Assembly (NCBI GenBank): GCA_002685815.1 | Contig: NYYM01000017.1 | Span: 1-18,869, forward strand | From: Dehalococcoidales bacterium | GTDB taxonomy: Bacteria; Chloroflexota; Dehalococcoidia; Dehalococcoidales; UBA2162 | Length of the DNA: 18,869 bases | Reading direction: 5' to 3' | Shown: positions 1 to 7,474 of the stretch, one piece after another | Layout of the letters: every line of letters begins with the position of its first letter | How positions within the stretch are numbered: position 1 is the first letter of the stretch | The notes under the pieces: generated by a model | Seen by the model: only the letters and a program-made list of their open reading frames with translations | What the model was told of the DNA's origin: nothing | The model's database searches: none | Made by a program: the position numbers and the translations under genes

Positions 1-1
1 C

Positions 2-256
2 GAATTCTGGTGTGGGACGAGCTATGATAATCCCTTAATCATGACATTCGAAATGACAAAAAAGACTAGATACAACAAAGACCTATTGAAAGAGCCCAGC
101 TACGAGTTGAAAGAGGGTAGATATCGCCTTTAGTTTCGTTTGCCCCTTGAGGACAAGCATTTCTTTTCATTGGACAAGGATAAGCAGCTTGAGGAGATAA
201 CCACATTTGTGAAGATGTCATATTCCGAGGCTCAACAAATGAGGATTAAAGAATAA
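2..256 (+). pseudogene. 3' fragment of an unrecognised gene, interrupted by an in-frame TAG
   Basis: The reading frame is open from the left edge, passes an ATG at 41, meets TAG at 131-133, then stays open to TAA at 254-256. The conceptual peptide is lysine- and glutamate-rich and soluble on both sides of the TAG, for example a FWCGTSYDNPL stretch before it and an EDKHFFSLDKDKQ stretch after it. Continuity of protein-like composition across the stop suggests one gene inactivated by a nonsense mutation and cut by the window edge. The DNA is more AT-rich than the rest of the window, which would fit an acquired, decaying gene. I do not recognise the family. It may not be coding at all. Confidence 0.3.
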
Positions 257-280
257 CAACAAGACCATTTTCAGATGAGA

Positions 281-306
281 CAAAAGAGTACCTCCCCCCT
301 CTTTTG
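281..306 (-). terminator. Possible terminator hairpin after the aldolase gene
   Basis: Perfect 8-bp inverted repeat, CAAAAGAG (281-288) and CTCTTTTG (299-306), around a 10-nt loop, directly next to the aldolase stop codon at 307-309. On the minus strand the stem is AT-rich and its T run lies inside the 3' arm rather than after it, so it is a poor match to a classical intrinsic terminator. Confidence 0.35.
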
Positions 307-1059
307 CTACTTGCCGCCCCTGGCTACATCCAGGGCGGTGAGGGCGCCGTGGGTCAGAAAGGCATCGGCGCTGTCCAGGGTGCTGAGGGTAAATCCCCGG
401 TCCACTGCCCAAGCGATATTCCCCCTGGTAGCGAACATACCGGACGGTTTGCCGGCCTTTTCAGCCGCTGCCACCACCTTATCGAAGGCGGCCACATATT
501 CAGCATTGTTGTAATCCGGGCCGCTTAGTCCGAAGCTGAGGGAAAGATCGTGAGGCCCCACATAAACGGCGTCTATCCCCTCCACCGCCAGAATGTCAGC
601 CACGTTATCAACCGCTTCCCGGGTCTCTATCTGGACGATGACCAGTACCTCATCATTGGCAGTCTCAAAGTAATCGGGGTCGAAGAGCCCGGCCCTTCTG
701 GGTCCGTAGCCCCTGAGACCGACCGGCGGATATCTACAGGCGCTTACCGCTGATTCTGCTTCTTCCCTGGTATTGACCCAGGGGACAAGCACCCCGTGAG
801 CACCGGCGTCCAGCACCCGCTTGATGATGACCTTGTCATTCCACTGCGTCCGAACGATGGGAGTGCAATTACTGCCATTCATAGCCTGCATCATCGTTTG
901 CATCGTCTCCAGGCTGATGGGGGAATGCTCGCCGTCAATCAGGAGCCAATCAAAACCAATCCGGGAGAGCACCTCGGTCACATCCGGGTGTCCCAGACCG
1001 ACAAAAGTCCCGATAACAGGCTGACCCTGTTTCAGTTTTTCTTTGAGGATGTTCTTCAA
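307..1059 (-). CDS. HpcH/HpaI-type aldolase
   Basis: A 250-residue class II pyruvate-type aldolase of the HpcH/HpaI/citrate-lyase-beta fold, a TIM barrel that cleaves or forms 2-keto-hydroxy acids with a divalent metal. Visible family motifs are DGEH (His45, the likely catalytic base), Arg70 in PIVRTQW, PWVNT (93-97), GLRGYGPRRAG (114-124), QIE (Glu145, metal ligand) and GPHDLS (Asp171, metal ligand). Length matches the family. The start is TTG at 1059-1057, preceded by AAGGAGGT with 8-nt spacing; there is no better ATG. It lies 29 nt behind the Gate-domain membrane gene on the same strand, so the two are probably co-transcribed. The natural substrate (4-hydroxy-2-oxo acid or another) cannot be told from sequence. 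Confidence 0.9.
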   Translation of the reverse strand: MKNILKEKLKQGQPVIGTFVGLGHPDVTEVLSRIGFDWLLIDGEHSPISLETMQTMMQAMNGSNCTPIVRTQWNDKVIIKRVLDAGAHGVLVPWVNTREEAESAVSACRYPPVGLRGYGPRRAGLFDPDYFETANDEVLVIVQIETREAVDNVADILAVEGIDAVYVGPHDLSLSFGLSGPDYNNAEYVAAFDKVVAAAEKAGKPSGMFATRGNIAWAVDRGFTLSTLDSADAFLTHGALTALDVARGGK

Positions 1060-1088
1060 GGCCCGGCACCTCCTTCTAGCGACAAGTA

Positions 1089-2027
1089 CTAGAAGTTTAA
1101 TACTTTACCGTTTATTAGTCTAATCAACCGATAGCTCTGTACGGCCACTATTGCCATGACAAACTTGGGTACCCACAGCCAGAAGGCATTCAGCCCCAGG
1201 GCCAGAAACAGAGCAGGGTCTTCCACCATGGCATGATTGATTCCGGCCGAAATATGAAGGCGCTCCATTTCATCTTTGGTCAGGTTGCCTTTCTTGGCTT
1301 CCTCAACAATGACTGCCCCGCTATACAGCAAGCCAAAAGCGACGGCCGTGACCCAAAGTGTCGCTGACCGGTCCGAGAGTCCCATGACTCTCATTAAGGG
1401 CCTGAAAAGCCAGAGCAGGTATTCCATCCAACCCAGCGAATTCAAGGATTCCAGCAGCACCATAATGACCATGACGATGCCAAATATCTTTGTCAACAGG
1501 CTTATCATCCCCACACCCCAGATCTGAAGAACCTCAAGAAAGGGGGGGCGAACCGTCAGGCTGGCCGAGGCGACCAAACTCTGGCTGGTGTCACCCAGAA
1601 ACTGGGAAACAACGAGCACGGCAATAACGGCGGCGGAAACACGAAACAGAGTCGCCTTAACGGCATTCAAGCCGGATTTGTGCTGGACAATTCCTTCTGC
1701 GATGAGATTATGAGCAATCAGGCAAAACACGGCCACCAGTGTTATTTGTTCGGGAGTGAAAGGCAGGACGGTGATGATGGCGATGGCAGCGTAGATATTT
1801 ACCAGCATCCCGGAAATAATCGGTAAGGCGGCCGCTGGAGGCAGATTAATCAATCCCATCAGAGGATTAAGTACGAAATCCAGTTGGCTGAGCCAGCCTG
1901 TCCACTGGAGCAGGGCCACCAGGAAAGAAACGGGAATAATAATCTTGCCCATCCAGACAAAACTGCTCCATCCCCTTTTGACCCCGGCTGAAAAGCCCGT
2001 TTTGAGTTGAGTACCGTAATCAGACAT
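1089..2027 (-). CDS. Nucleoside-recognition (Gate) domain membrane protein
   Basis: A 312-residue polytopic inner-membrane protein related to the Gate/nucleoside-recognition family (SpmA/SpmB and the FeoB membrane part share this fold). Hydrophobic segments lie near residues 24-44, 65-90, 95-112, 125-145, 165-195, 200-216, 222-242 and 270-300. The second half carries the typical LLESLNSLGWMEYLLWLFRP stretch, followed by GLSDRSATLW and a conserved charged EEAKKG loop. ATG start at 2027. The ribosome site is weak (GGGGT about 6 nt upstream). It heads a two-gene unit with the aldolase, so transport of an aldolase substrate or product is possible, but that is inference only. The transported molecule is unknown. 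Confidence 0.8.
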   Translation of the reverse strand: MSDYGTQLKTGFSAGVKRGWSSFVWMGKIIIPVSFLVALLQWTGWLSQLDFVLNPLMGLINLPPAAALPIISGMLVNIYAAIAIITVLPFTPEQITLVAVFCLIAHNLIAEGIVQHKSGLNAVKATLFRVSAAVIAVLVVSQFLGDTSQSLVASASLTVRPPFLEVLQIWGVGMISLLTKIFGIVMVIMVLLESLNSLGWMEYLLWLFRPLMRVMGLSDRSATLWVTAVAFGLLYSGAVIVEEAKKGNLTKDEMERLHISAGINHAMVEDPALFLALGLNAFWLWVPKFVMAIVAVQSYRLIRLINGKVLNF

Positions 2028-2051
2028 GTCAATACCCCGTTCACCTGCTTT

Positions 2052-2060
2052 AATATAACA
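2052..2060 (-). promoter_or_regulatory. Extended -10 promoter candidate for the Gate/aldolase unit
   Basis: On the minus strand the sequence reads TGTTATATT, an extended -10 with a TATATT hexamer, 25 nt upstream of the Gate-protein ATG. No good -35 hexamer is present at 16-18 nt spacing, which extended -10 promoters tolerate. Confidence 0.45.
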
Positions 2061-2096
2061 GATTTCGTGAAGAGGGAGGCACCGAAGAAGACAATC

Positions 2097-2105
2097 TGCT
2101 ATAAT
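2097..2105 (+). promoter_or_regulatory. Extended -10 promoter for rplY
   Basis: TGCTATAAT is a perfect extended -10 (TG at 2097-2098, TATAAT at 2100-2105), placed 34 nt upstream of the rplY ATG with GGGAGG between. The -35 region is poor. It lies back-to-back with a second extended -10 on the minus strand, within the same 112-bp divergent region. Confidence 0.6.
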
Positions 2106-2139
2106 GGGCTAGTTTTGAATCTGTTGGGAGGCAGTGTAA

Positions 2140-2772
2140 ATGGAACTTTCAGCCAATACCCGGGATATTCTGGGTAAAAAAGTTAAGACTTTGCGCCGCC
2201 AGGGGATTACCCCGGTGCATCTTTATGGCCACAGCGTAAAACCGGTGCCGTTACAGTGTGACACGGCGAAACTCCAACGCATCCTGATTCTGACAGGAAC
2301 GACAGGGCTTATCGACCTCAAACTTGATAAGACGAAGAAACCAAGAAACGTGATGATCCGCGAAGTCCAGAGAGAACCACGAAGCGGAGAGTTACTTCAT
2401 GTAGATTTTTACCAGGTGAGGATGGAGGAGAAGATACGGGTCGAGGTACCGATAGTTACGATCGGTGAAGCCCCGGCTTTAAAAATAAAGGAGAATTTCC
2501 TGACTCACGAACTGAACACTTTGAGCGTTGAATGCCTGCCAAACGCAATTCCCAACCGGGTGGAGATTGACCTGAGTTCTCTCACTGAGGCGGAACAAGG
2601 AATGCACGTGGCAGACATCAGCCTTGATGAGGAGATTACTGTCTTGACCCATCCTGAACAACTGGTCGTGAAGATTAGCGCCGGGTTTGCAGAGAAGACA
2701 CCGGAGGAAGAAGCCAGAACTGAGATCGCCCCTGAAGCCACCACCACCGCAGAAGACTCCTCATCTGAATAA
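2140..2772 (+). CDS. rplY: 50S ribosomal protein L25 / general stress protein Ctc
   Basis: A 210-residue long-form L25 (TL5/Ctc family), a 5S rRNA-binding protein of the large subunit. The N-terminal L25 domain (about 1-92) begins with the family pattern NTRDILGKKVKTLRRQG and contains HVDFYQV, typical of the 5S rRNA-binding beta-barrel. The C-terminal TL5 beta domain (about 95-180) is present, with HVADISL. An acidic, Ser/Thr/Glu-rich tail (about 188-210) follows, as in many long L25 proteins. ATG start with GGGAGG 8 nt upstream. The gene is monocistronic: divergent from the Gate gene and convergent with trxB. Confidence 0.95.
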   Translation: MELSANTRDILGKKVKTLRRQGITPVHLYGHSVKPVPLQCDTAKLQRILILTGTTGLIDLKLDKTKKPRNVMIREVQREPRSGELLHVDFYQVRMEEKIRVEVPIVTIGEAPALKIKENFLTHELNTLSVECLPNAIPNRVEIDLSSLTEAEQGMHVADISLDEEITVLTHPEQLVVKISAGFAEKTPEEEARTEIAPEATTTAEDSSSE

Positions 2773-2806
2773 AGAAGAACCCTACCGTAGCTCATGACTG
2801 GCAGGG
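2770..2806 (-). terminator. Intrinsic terminator after trxB
   Basis: Between the convergent rplY and trxB stops, the minus strand forms CCCUGCC (2806-2800) and GGUAGGG (2786-2780), a 7-bp stem with one G-U pair and a 13-nt loop. It is followed by TTCTTCTTT. The same arms give a mismatch and no U tail on the plus strand, so the terminator serves the long minus-strand operon. Confidence 0.65.
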
Positions 2807-2816
2807 CTATCCGGAC

Positions 2817-3752
2817 TTATTTCTGCTGTTCGTTGAGAAAGTGCTCTACGGTTACGGCAGCGGTTGCCCCGTCACCAGCCGCAGTTATTGCCTGGCGGAC
2901 AGAGCTATTTCGTATATCCCCGGCAGCCAGGATACCGGGCACGTCCGTCTCCATTTTATCGTTGGTGATGATATGCCCAATGGGGTCCAGGTGCACAACT
3001 CCTTTCAGGAATCCGGTATCCGGCATGAAACCGATAGAAACAAAGATACCATCCAGCTCCAGGACTGCTTTCGCCCCCGTCTTCACGTTATTGAGTTTGA
3101 GTCTTTTCACCAGAGTTTCGCCCACAACCTCATCAACGGTAGTATCCCAGAGGATGTCAATCTTTGGTTCACCCAAAACCCGGTCCCTCAAAAGAACCGT
3201 AGCCCGGAGCTCGTCACGGCGGTGAATCAGGGTAACTTTGGCAGCAAACTTGGCCAGATGGAGGGCCTCGGTAATAGCAGCGTCACCACCACCAACTACA
3301 GCCACCATCTTGTCCTGAAAGAGGGGCGCATCACAGGTGGCGCAGTAGGACACCCCTCTACCGATAAACTCTTCTTCACCGGGCACACCTAATTTTTTTC
3401 GAGTGGCAGCTCCGGCAATAATCACCACCCCGGTCTCGAAATCACCCTGGGTAGTCTTGACCACTTTTCGGTTATCTTCTTTTATCTCAAGACCAGTAGC
3501 TTCCGCGCCGATGATTGTTGCCCCGAATTTTTCCGCCTGCTGCTGCATCAACTGACCGAGTTCATAGCCACCGACGCCATCAGGGAACCCGGGGAAGTTT
3601 TCCACGTGTTCAACATTGGCTATCTGCCCACCAACCAATTCTTTCTCCAGGACGACGGTACTGAGTTTGGCCCTGGCGGTGTAAAGTCCCGCAGTAAGTC
3701 CAGCCGGGCCGGCTCCAATAATCACTACATCGTAGTTACGTTGGTCTGCCAA
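2817..3752 (-). CDS. trxB: Thioredoxin reductase
   Basis: A 311-residue low-molecular-weight flavoprotein that passes electrons from NAD(P)H through FAD and a redox disulfide to thioredoxin. Visible are the FAD-binding GAGPAG (13-18), the active-site disulfide CATC (Cys137, Cys140), the nucleotide-binding GGGDAA (154-159), an HRRDELR stretch (177-183) typical of NADPH-using members, and the C-terminal FAD motif AAGDIR (276-281). Length is standard. The start is TTG at 3752-3750, with AGGAGG 6 nt upstream. The gene begins 2 nt after the stop of a small thioredoxin-fold gene, and its ribosome site lies inside that gene, which implies coupling. It is the last gene of an eight-gene minus-strand operon that also contains trxA. 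Confidence 0.95.
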   Translation of the reverse strand: MADQRNYDVVIIGAGPAGLTAGLYTARAKLSTVVLEKELVGGQIANVEHVENFPGFPDGVGGYELGQLMQQQAEKFGATIIGAEATGLEIKEDNRKVVKTTQGDFETGVVIIAGAATRKKLGVPGEEEFIGRGVSYCATCDAPLFQDKMVAVVGGGDAAITEALHLAKFAAKVTLIHRRDELRATVLLRDRVLGEPKIDILWDTTVDEVVGETLVKRLKLNNVKTGAKAVLELDGIFVSIGFMPDTGFLKGVVHLDPIGHIITNDKMETDVPGILAAGDIRNSSVRQAITAAGDGATAAVTVEHFLNEQQK

Positions 3753-3754
3753 TG

Positions 3755-4087
3755 TCAGCCTCCTATCTCTCTCTCAACCTCGATAGTATCCATTAGTTGA
3801 CGAACATCAAACATCCCCGCCAATCTAAGCCGGCCATTTAGAACCAGCAGTGGTAAGGCCAGTTTACCGGCCTTGATTTCCTCTTTCCATTGTAGCATCT
3901 GGTTATTGAGTGCCCCGCCGGACAGATCGAGGTATTCCAGGCGTATGTCACCCCCAAATCTATCCCTGATGCGCCGGTGGGCCAAGTCCAGAGCCTCGCG
4001 GGATGACCAGTCTGTCCCACACCCGGCCTCACATTCTTCATCGTTACTATCGTCCATGATGGTGATATAAAGATTCTGCCTATTCAA
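3755..4087 (-). CDS. Small putative thioredoxin/glutaredoxin-fold redox protein
   Basis: A 110-residue protein wedged between trxA and trxB. Near the N-terminus is a CEAGCGTDW segment (Cys19, Cys23; a CxxxC instead of CxxC). The central part reads as alternating strand and helix. A later [16 protein letters not shown] stretch resembles the cis-Pro strand and following beta strand of glutaredoxin-like folds (xPxLxVNG). I recognise the fold pattern but not a named family; YuzD-type (DUF1462) proteins look similar in layout. The start is TTG at 4087, with GAGG 6 nt upstream, giving an 8-nt overlap with the trxA end. The internal ATG at 4057 lacks a ribosome site. It probably exchanges thiols with TrxA/TrxB or the Fe-S proteins of the operon; this is inference from position. 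Confidence 0.75.
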   Translation of the reverse strand: MNRQNLYITIMDDSNDEECEAGCGTDWSSREALDLAHRRIRDRFGGDIRLEYLDLSGGALNNQMLQWKEEIKAGKLALPLLVLNGRLRLAGMFDVRQLMDTIEVEREIGG

Positions 4088-4406
4088 GCTTAGCCTCTAT
4101 CCGTTTCTTCAATTCCGGTTTAGGCATGGTACCCACGATAGTCAAAACCGGTTCTCCTCCCTTGAAGATAAGAAGAGTCGGAATGCTCATTATGCCGTAG
4201 TTGGCAGCCGTTCTGGCACTGCTGTCAACATCCAACTTGACGAAATTCAGCTTGCCATCATACTCCTCGGCCAACTCATCCAGTATCGGGGCAACCATCA
4301 GACAGGGCTTACACCAAGCCGCCCAGAAGTCCACCAGCACAGGCTTATCGGCCTGCAATACTTCTTTTTCAAAGGTAGCGTCATCGACTGGTGTGGGCTT
4401 ACTCAT
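4080..4406 (-). CDS. trxA: Thioredoxin
   Basis: A 108-residue cytoplasmic thioredoxin, the standard length. The active site is WCKPC (Cys32, Cys35), with Lys in place of the usual Gly. The cis-Pro follows in MSIPTL (Pro76), and FWAAWCKPC and DVD are in family positions. The start is ATG at 4406, with AGGAGG 6 nt upstream; the frame is open further upstream to 4508, but that stretch lies inside plsX and has no thioredoxin character. It overlaps the plsX stop by 8 nt and the next small gene by 8 nt. Its reductase is encoded two genes downstream, so the operon supplies a complete disulfide-reducing pair. Confidence 0.95.
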   Translation of the reverse strand: MSKPTPVDDATFEKEVLQADKPVLVDFWAAWCKPCLMVAPILDELAEEYDGKLNFVKLDVDSSARTAANYGIMSIPTLLIFKGGEPVLTIVGTMPKPELKKRIEAKLE

Positions 4407-5394
4407 AACTTTCCTCCTTGATTTTTTGATATACGTTTCGTTCAATCGTCTGTTTGGCCAGACCGATGGCATTCTTGATCGCCTTGGCCCGGCTGCGGCC
4501 GTGAGCAATGATGATATTTCCGTTTACCCCCAAGAGACATGAGCCCCCGTATTCCCGGTAATCCAGTCTTTTAGACCAGGAGTCCATCCCGATATCACGA
4601 TGCAGGGCCCGTGACGGTAGACTATATGCCTTGGAAAAGAGCTGGCCCGATTGACTGAGGGAATACAGCCAGTTGGTACTCATGCCCTCTATCGTTTTGA
4701 GTACAATGTTCCCAGTAAAACCGTCGGTAACAATGATATTTGTCGTCCCCGCAGATATATCCTGTCCCTCAATATTACCGATAAAGTTCAGTTTGGCCGT
4801 CTTAAGCAGTTGGTAGGTCTCCTGAGTCAAACGGTTACCCTTCTTTTCTTCCTCACCGTTACTCAGCAAGCCAATACTAGGAGAACTAATATCAAAAATT
4901 TCCCTGATATAGGTGGTACCCAACCGGGCAAATTGAGCCAGGTGGGTTGGCCGGCACTCAGCATTGGCCCCGGCGTCAATGAGGAGAACGGGGGCCGTGG
5001 TGTTGACGTTAATCAGACAACCTATAGCCGGCCGTTCAACGCCCGGTATCTTGCCCAGATTAACCAGAGCCGAGTATAGTACCGCTCCGGTATTACCGGC
5101 GGAGACAAAAGCTGAAGCCAGGCCATCTTTTACCAAGTTGGTGCCTAACACAATCGAAGAGTCCGGTTTGCCGCGGACCGCTTCAACCGGTGATTCGTGA
5201 AGATCGATGACCTCGCTGGCGTCGATGATGCTCATGCCTAATTTCCCCATGTGACGACCAGCCAGTACGTAGAGTATCTCTTTCCTGCCCACCAAGGCTA
5301 TTTCCACTTCATACTCCTTGGCTGCCTTTATGGCCCCTTTAACTACCTCGTGAGGAGCGTATTCGCCACCGCTGGCATCAACGGCAATTATCAT
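4399..5394 (-). CDS. plsX: Phosphate acyltransferase PlsX
   Basis: A 331-residue acyl-ACP:phosphate acyltransferase that makes acyl phosphate for PlsY in phospholipid synthesis. It is a peripheral membrane protein. Family features include the N-terminal [20 protein letters not shown] (the usual GGD is GGE here), [21 protein letters not shown], and [16 protein letters not shown] near residues 227-242. Length is typical. The ATG at 5394 overlaps the activase stop as ATGA, with GAGG 7 nt before it. plsX usually sits with fab genes; here it lies between a CoA-dehydratase-type activase and thioredoxin, which is unusual. Overlaps on both sides indicate strict co-expression. Confidence 0.95.
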   Translation of the reverse strand: MIIAVDASGGEYAPHEVVKGAIKAAKEYEVEIALVGRKEILYVLAGRHMGKLGMSIIDASEVIDLHESPVEAVRGKPDSSIVLGTNLVKDGLASAFVSAGNTGAVLYSALVNLGKIPGVERPAIGCLINVNTTAPVLLIDAGANAECRPTHLAQFARLGTTYIREIFDISSPSIGLLSNGEEEKKGNRLTQETYQLLKTAKLNFIGNIEGQDISAGTTNIIVTDGFTGNIVLKTIEGMSTNWLYSLSQSGQLFSKAYSLPSRALHRDIGMDSWSKRLDYREYGGSCLLGVNGNIIIAHGRSRAKAIKNAIGLAKQTIERNVYQKIKEESYE

Positions 5395-6362
5395 CTTGTT
5401 TCCTCAGCCGGCATTCTTTCCCACATGTCACAACGGCCTCCCCAACGGGCCAAAGTCTGACCGTTGGTCGATATTTGAGCTATCTCACAGAGGTTTGTAC
5501 AAGACTTACATTCAAAAGACGAAGTACGATACTTCGCCTCGCTTACCTGAAAACCAGTGAACTTGCTTTTCTTGTTATTGACCATTTCTTCATGCACCAG
5601 CAGGGCCACCCCTATTGCCCCCATGAGCTCGTGGTGTCGAGGGACAATGACCTCAGCCCCAAGCTCTTCTTTGAAGGCTTTGACTATTGCCTGGTTAAAC
5701 GCGACGCCCCCCTGAAAGGCTATCGGTGATTTGATTTCTTTTCCGAGAGCGATATTGTTGATATAGTTACGGACCAGCGCCTGGCACAATCCGTAGAGGA
5801 TGTCTTCTATTTTGTGCCCCACCTGCTGTTTGTGAACCATGTCTGATTCAGCAAAAACGGTGCATCGTCCAGCAATCCGCACCGCTGACTGACTATCCAT
5901 TGCCCGTTGGCTGAACTCCTCAATTGTCATGTTGAGACGCAACGCCTGGTGGTCAAGAAAGCTGCCGGTACCAGCCGCACATACGGTGTTCATTCCAAAA
6001 TCAGTGACAATCCCATCCCTGATAATAATAATCTTGCTGTCCTGTCCTCCGATTTCAAGAACAGTCTGCACCTCAGGGAAATAAGACAGGGCAGCCGTAG
6101 CGTGGCTGGTAATCTCATTTTTGACTAAATCAGCATTAACAATAACCCCGGCCAAGTAACGGGCACTTCCGGTGGTGGCCACGCCGCAGATGTCAACATC
6201 TGCGGGCAATTGTTCTTTGATTTGCTCCAGGCCCCGCTGCACCATCTCAATAGGCTGGCCCCTGGTCGGCTGATAGACATGGGCCATGAGTTCGTCATTC
6301 TCGTCCAGCGCCGCCAGTTTGGTAGTTACCGAACCGACATCAATACCCAGATAGGCTTCCAT
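5391..6362 (-). CDS. Acyl-CoA dehydratase activase (BcrA/BcrD/HgdC family ATPase)
   Basis: A 323-residue ASKHA-fold ATPase of the BadF/BadG/BcrA/BcrD family. Members hydrolyse ATP to push one electron at low potential onto a partner Fe-S protein. Visible are the phosphate-1 motif GIDVGSVTTK (6-15), the phosphate-2 motif IGGQDSK (104-110), NTVCAAGTGSFL with Cys128, and GRCTVFAESD with Cys167. These two cysteines match the pair that binds a [4Fe-4S] cluster between the two subunits in HgdC. The adenosine motif QGGVAFN (217-223) follows. A C-terminal extension of about 55 residues holds CKSC-x3-C (Cys285, 288, 292) and GGRC (Cys311). The ATG at 6362 lies 5 nt after GAGGAG; a TTG directly before it is less well placed. 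Oxygen sensitivity is expected. Confidence 0.9.
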   Translation of the reverse strand: MEAYLGIDVGSVTTKLAALDENDELMAHVYQPTRGQPIEMVQRGLEQIKEQLPADVDICGVATTGSARYLAGVIVNADLVKNEITSHATAALSYFPEVQTVLEIGGQDSKIIIIRDGIVTDFGMNTVCAAGTGSFLDHQALRLNMTIEEFSQRAMDSQSAVRIAGRCTVFAESDMVHKQQVGHKIEDILYGLCQALVRNYINNIALGKEIKSPIAFQGGVAFNQAIVKAFKEELGAEVIVPRHHELMGAIGVALLVHEEMVNNKKSKFTGFQVSEAKYRTSSFECKSCTNLCEIAQISTNGQTLARWGGRCDMWERMPAEETR

Positions 6363-6371
6363 CAAAACTCC

Positions 6372-7472
6372 TCAAATAGCTACCATTTTTCGATCGCATT
6401 TACTCCCCCGTCGCTTGCGCTCAAGTAGATCAACGAAGGCCTCCAGTCTGGTCAGCATGCCTGTTTTACTCGTTTGTTCGTCACAAAGAATGGTCAGTAC
6501 CGGAATATTCTCCCTGGTGGTAGGCATGATATTCTGGGCCATAATCTCAGGCAGGCAGGTGAAGGGGGCCAGATGTACCAGTCCGTCATATTCCTTATTG
6601 TGGAGCACTTTTTCGCCTATCGATTCCCAGCCGTCACCCCCGATGTCCCTTTTCAGGTAGGGTAAGGCCGCCTTGTGAATCCTGTCCTTCTCCTTAATGC
6701 CCAGAGGATTAAGAAAGAGACTGAACTTAATCCATTCCGAGATGAAAGTTGTCCGTCTTACTTCGACTCCCAATTTGCCCAGTTCACGTTCCACGTCAAA
6801 ATTAGAAAAGGGCTCCAGCAGCACATAAAATTCCCCAACTATACCCACTATCAACGGTCGGTCTTGAGAATCCCGAGGTACCTGGTCAAGCCGAATCGAA
6901 TAATCTTCCTCCACCATCTCCAGGACTTTGTCGCTGTCCGCCTCATCGATGGCGCTGATCACTTCATCGTATAACCGATTGGCTGTTCCCTTTTCCGTCT
7001 CCACGGCCCGCACCTTCTGCACCAGCTTCTCCATTCTATCCAAGGCATTAAGTTTTCTCATGCCGAAGCGGAAAGCCGATATTATGTCAAACCACGAGGC
7101 GCCGTTGGACAAGCGCTTGATTATCTTGAGCAAGCCAAAGAACTTCTGCTCCGAAACTCCCAATTGAATCATCTCTATATCATAGCCCAAATCATGAAGC
7201 ACCTGCTCCTGGGTCCTGGCGTAATAACCTAGACGGCATGTACCGTAACCGCTGGGCATAAGCAAGGTTTCAGCTCCCAGTTCGGCAACCTCAATCAGGT
7301 TACCCAAGGTCAGCTTAAACGGTATGCACAGACCCTCAGGAGAATACCTGACCCCGAGAGACAGAGTGCGCTGGTTGGTCAAAGGCGGGACTATAAACTC
7401 GACGTCGAGCCTCTGGAACAGGGCTTTCAATGGTATATACAGGTTCCCCATGTGGGGGATACTTATGCGCAT
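6372..7472 (-). CDS. CoA-dehydratase/DUF2229-like Fe-S protein, paralogue B
   Basis: A 366-residue protein related to DUF2229 and 2-hydroxyacyl-CoA dehydratase subunits, the partners of BcrA/D-type activases. It begins MRISIPHMGNLYIPLKALFQ and contains cysteines in EGLCIPFK (Cys49), GYGTCRLGYY (Cys79) and FTCLPEI (Cys306). Such cysteines bind a [4Fe-4S] or double-cubane cluster in related HgdB/BcrB/DCCP proteins. It ends with GMLTRLEAFVDLLERKRR, nearly repeated in the gene upstream, so the two are paralogues. Helical, charged residues 108-195 form a middle insert. ATG at 7472, 2 nt after the upstream stop, with no clear Shine-Dalgarno, so translation is probably coupled. Catalytic function is unproven. 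Confidence 0.8.
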   Translation of the reverse strand: MRISIPHMGNLYIPLKALFQRLDVEFIVPPLTNQRTLSLGVRYSPEGLCIPFKLTLGNLIEVAELGAETLLMPSGYGTCRLGYYARTQEQVLHDLGYDIEMIQLGVSEQKFFGLLKIIKRLSNGASWFDIISAFRFGMRKLNALDRMEKLVQKVRAVETEKGTANRLYDEVISAIDEADSDKVLEMVEEDYSIRLDQVPRDSQDRPLIVGIVGEFYVLLEPFSNFDVERELGKLGVEVRRTTFISEWIKFSLFLNPLGIKEKDRIHKAALPYLKRDIGGDGWESIGEKVLHNKEYDGLVHLAPFTCLPEIMAQNIMPTTRENIPVLTILCDEQTSKTGMLTRLEAFVDLLERKRRGSKCDRKMVAI

Positions 7473-7474
7473 AC

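Noticed and set aside
131..133. TAG read as pyrrolysine in the left-edge frame
   Set aside because: No pyrrolysine genes are visible, all other stops look ordinary, and a nonsense mutation in a decaying fragment is simpler.
2841..3392. Long plus-strand open frame over trxB
   Set aside because: Shadow of the well-supported trxB on the other strand; no ribosome site or domain pattern.
4407..4508. In-frame 34-residue N-terminal extension of trxA
   Set aside because: It lies inside plsX, is basic and unlike thioredoxin, and ATG 4406 has a perfect AGGAGG.
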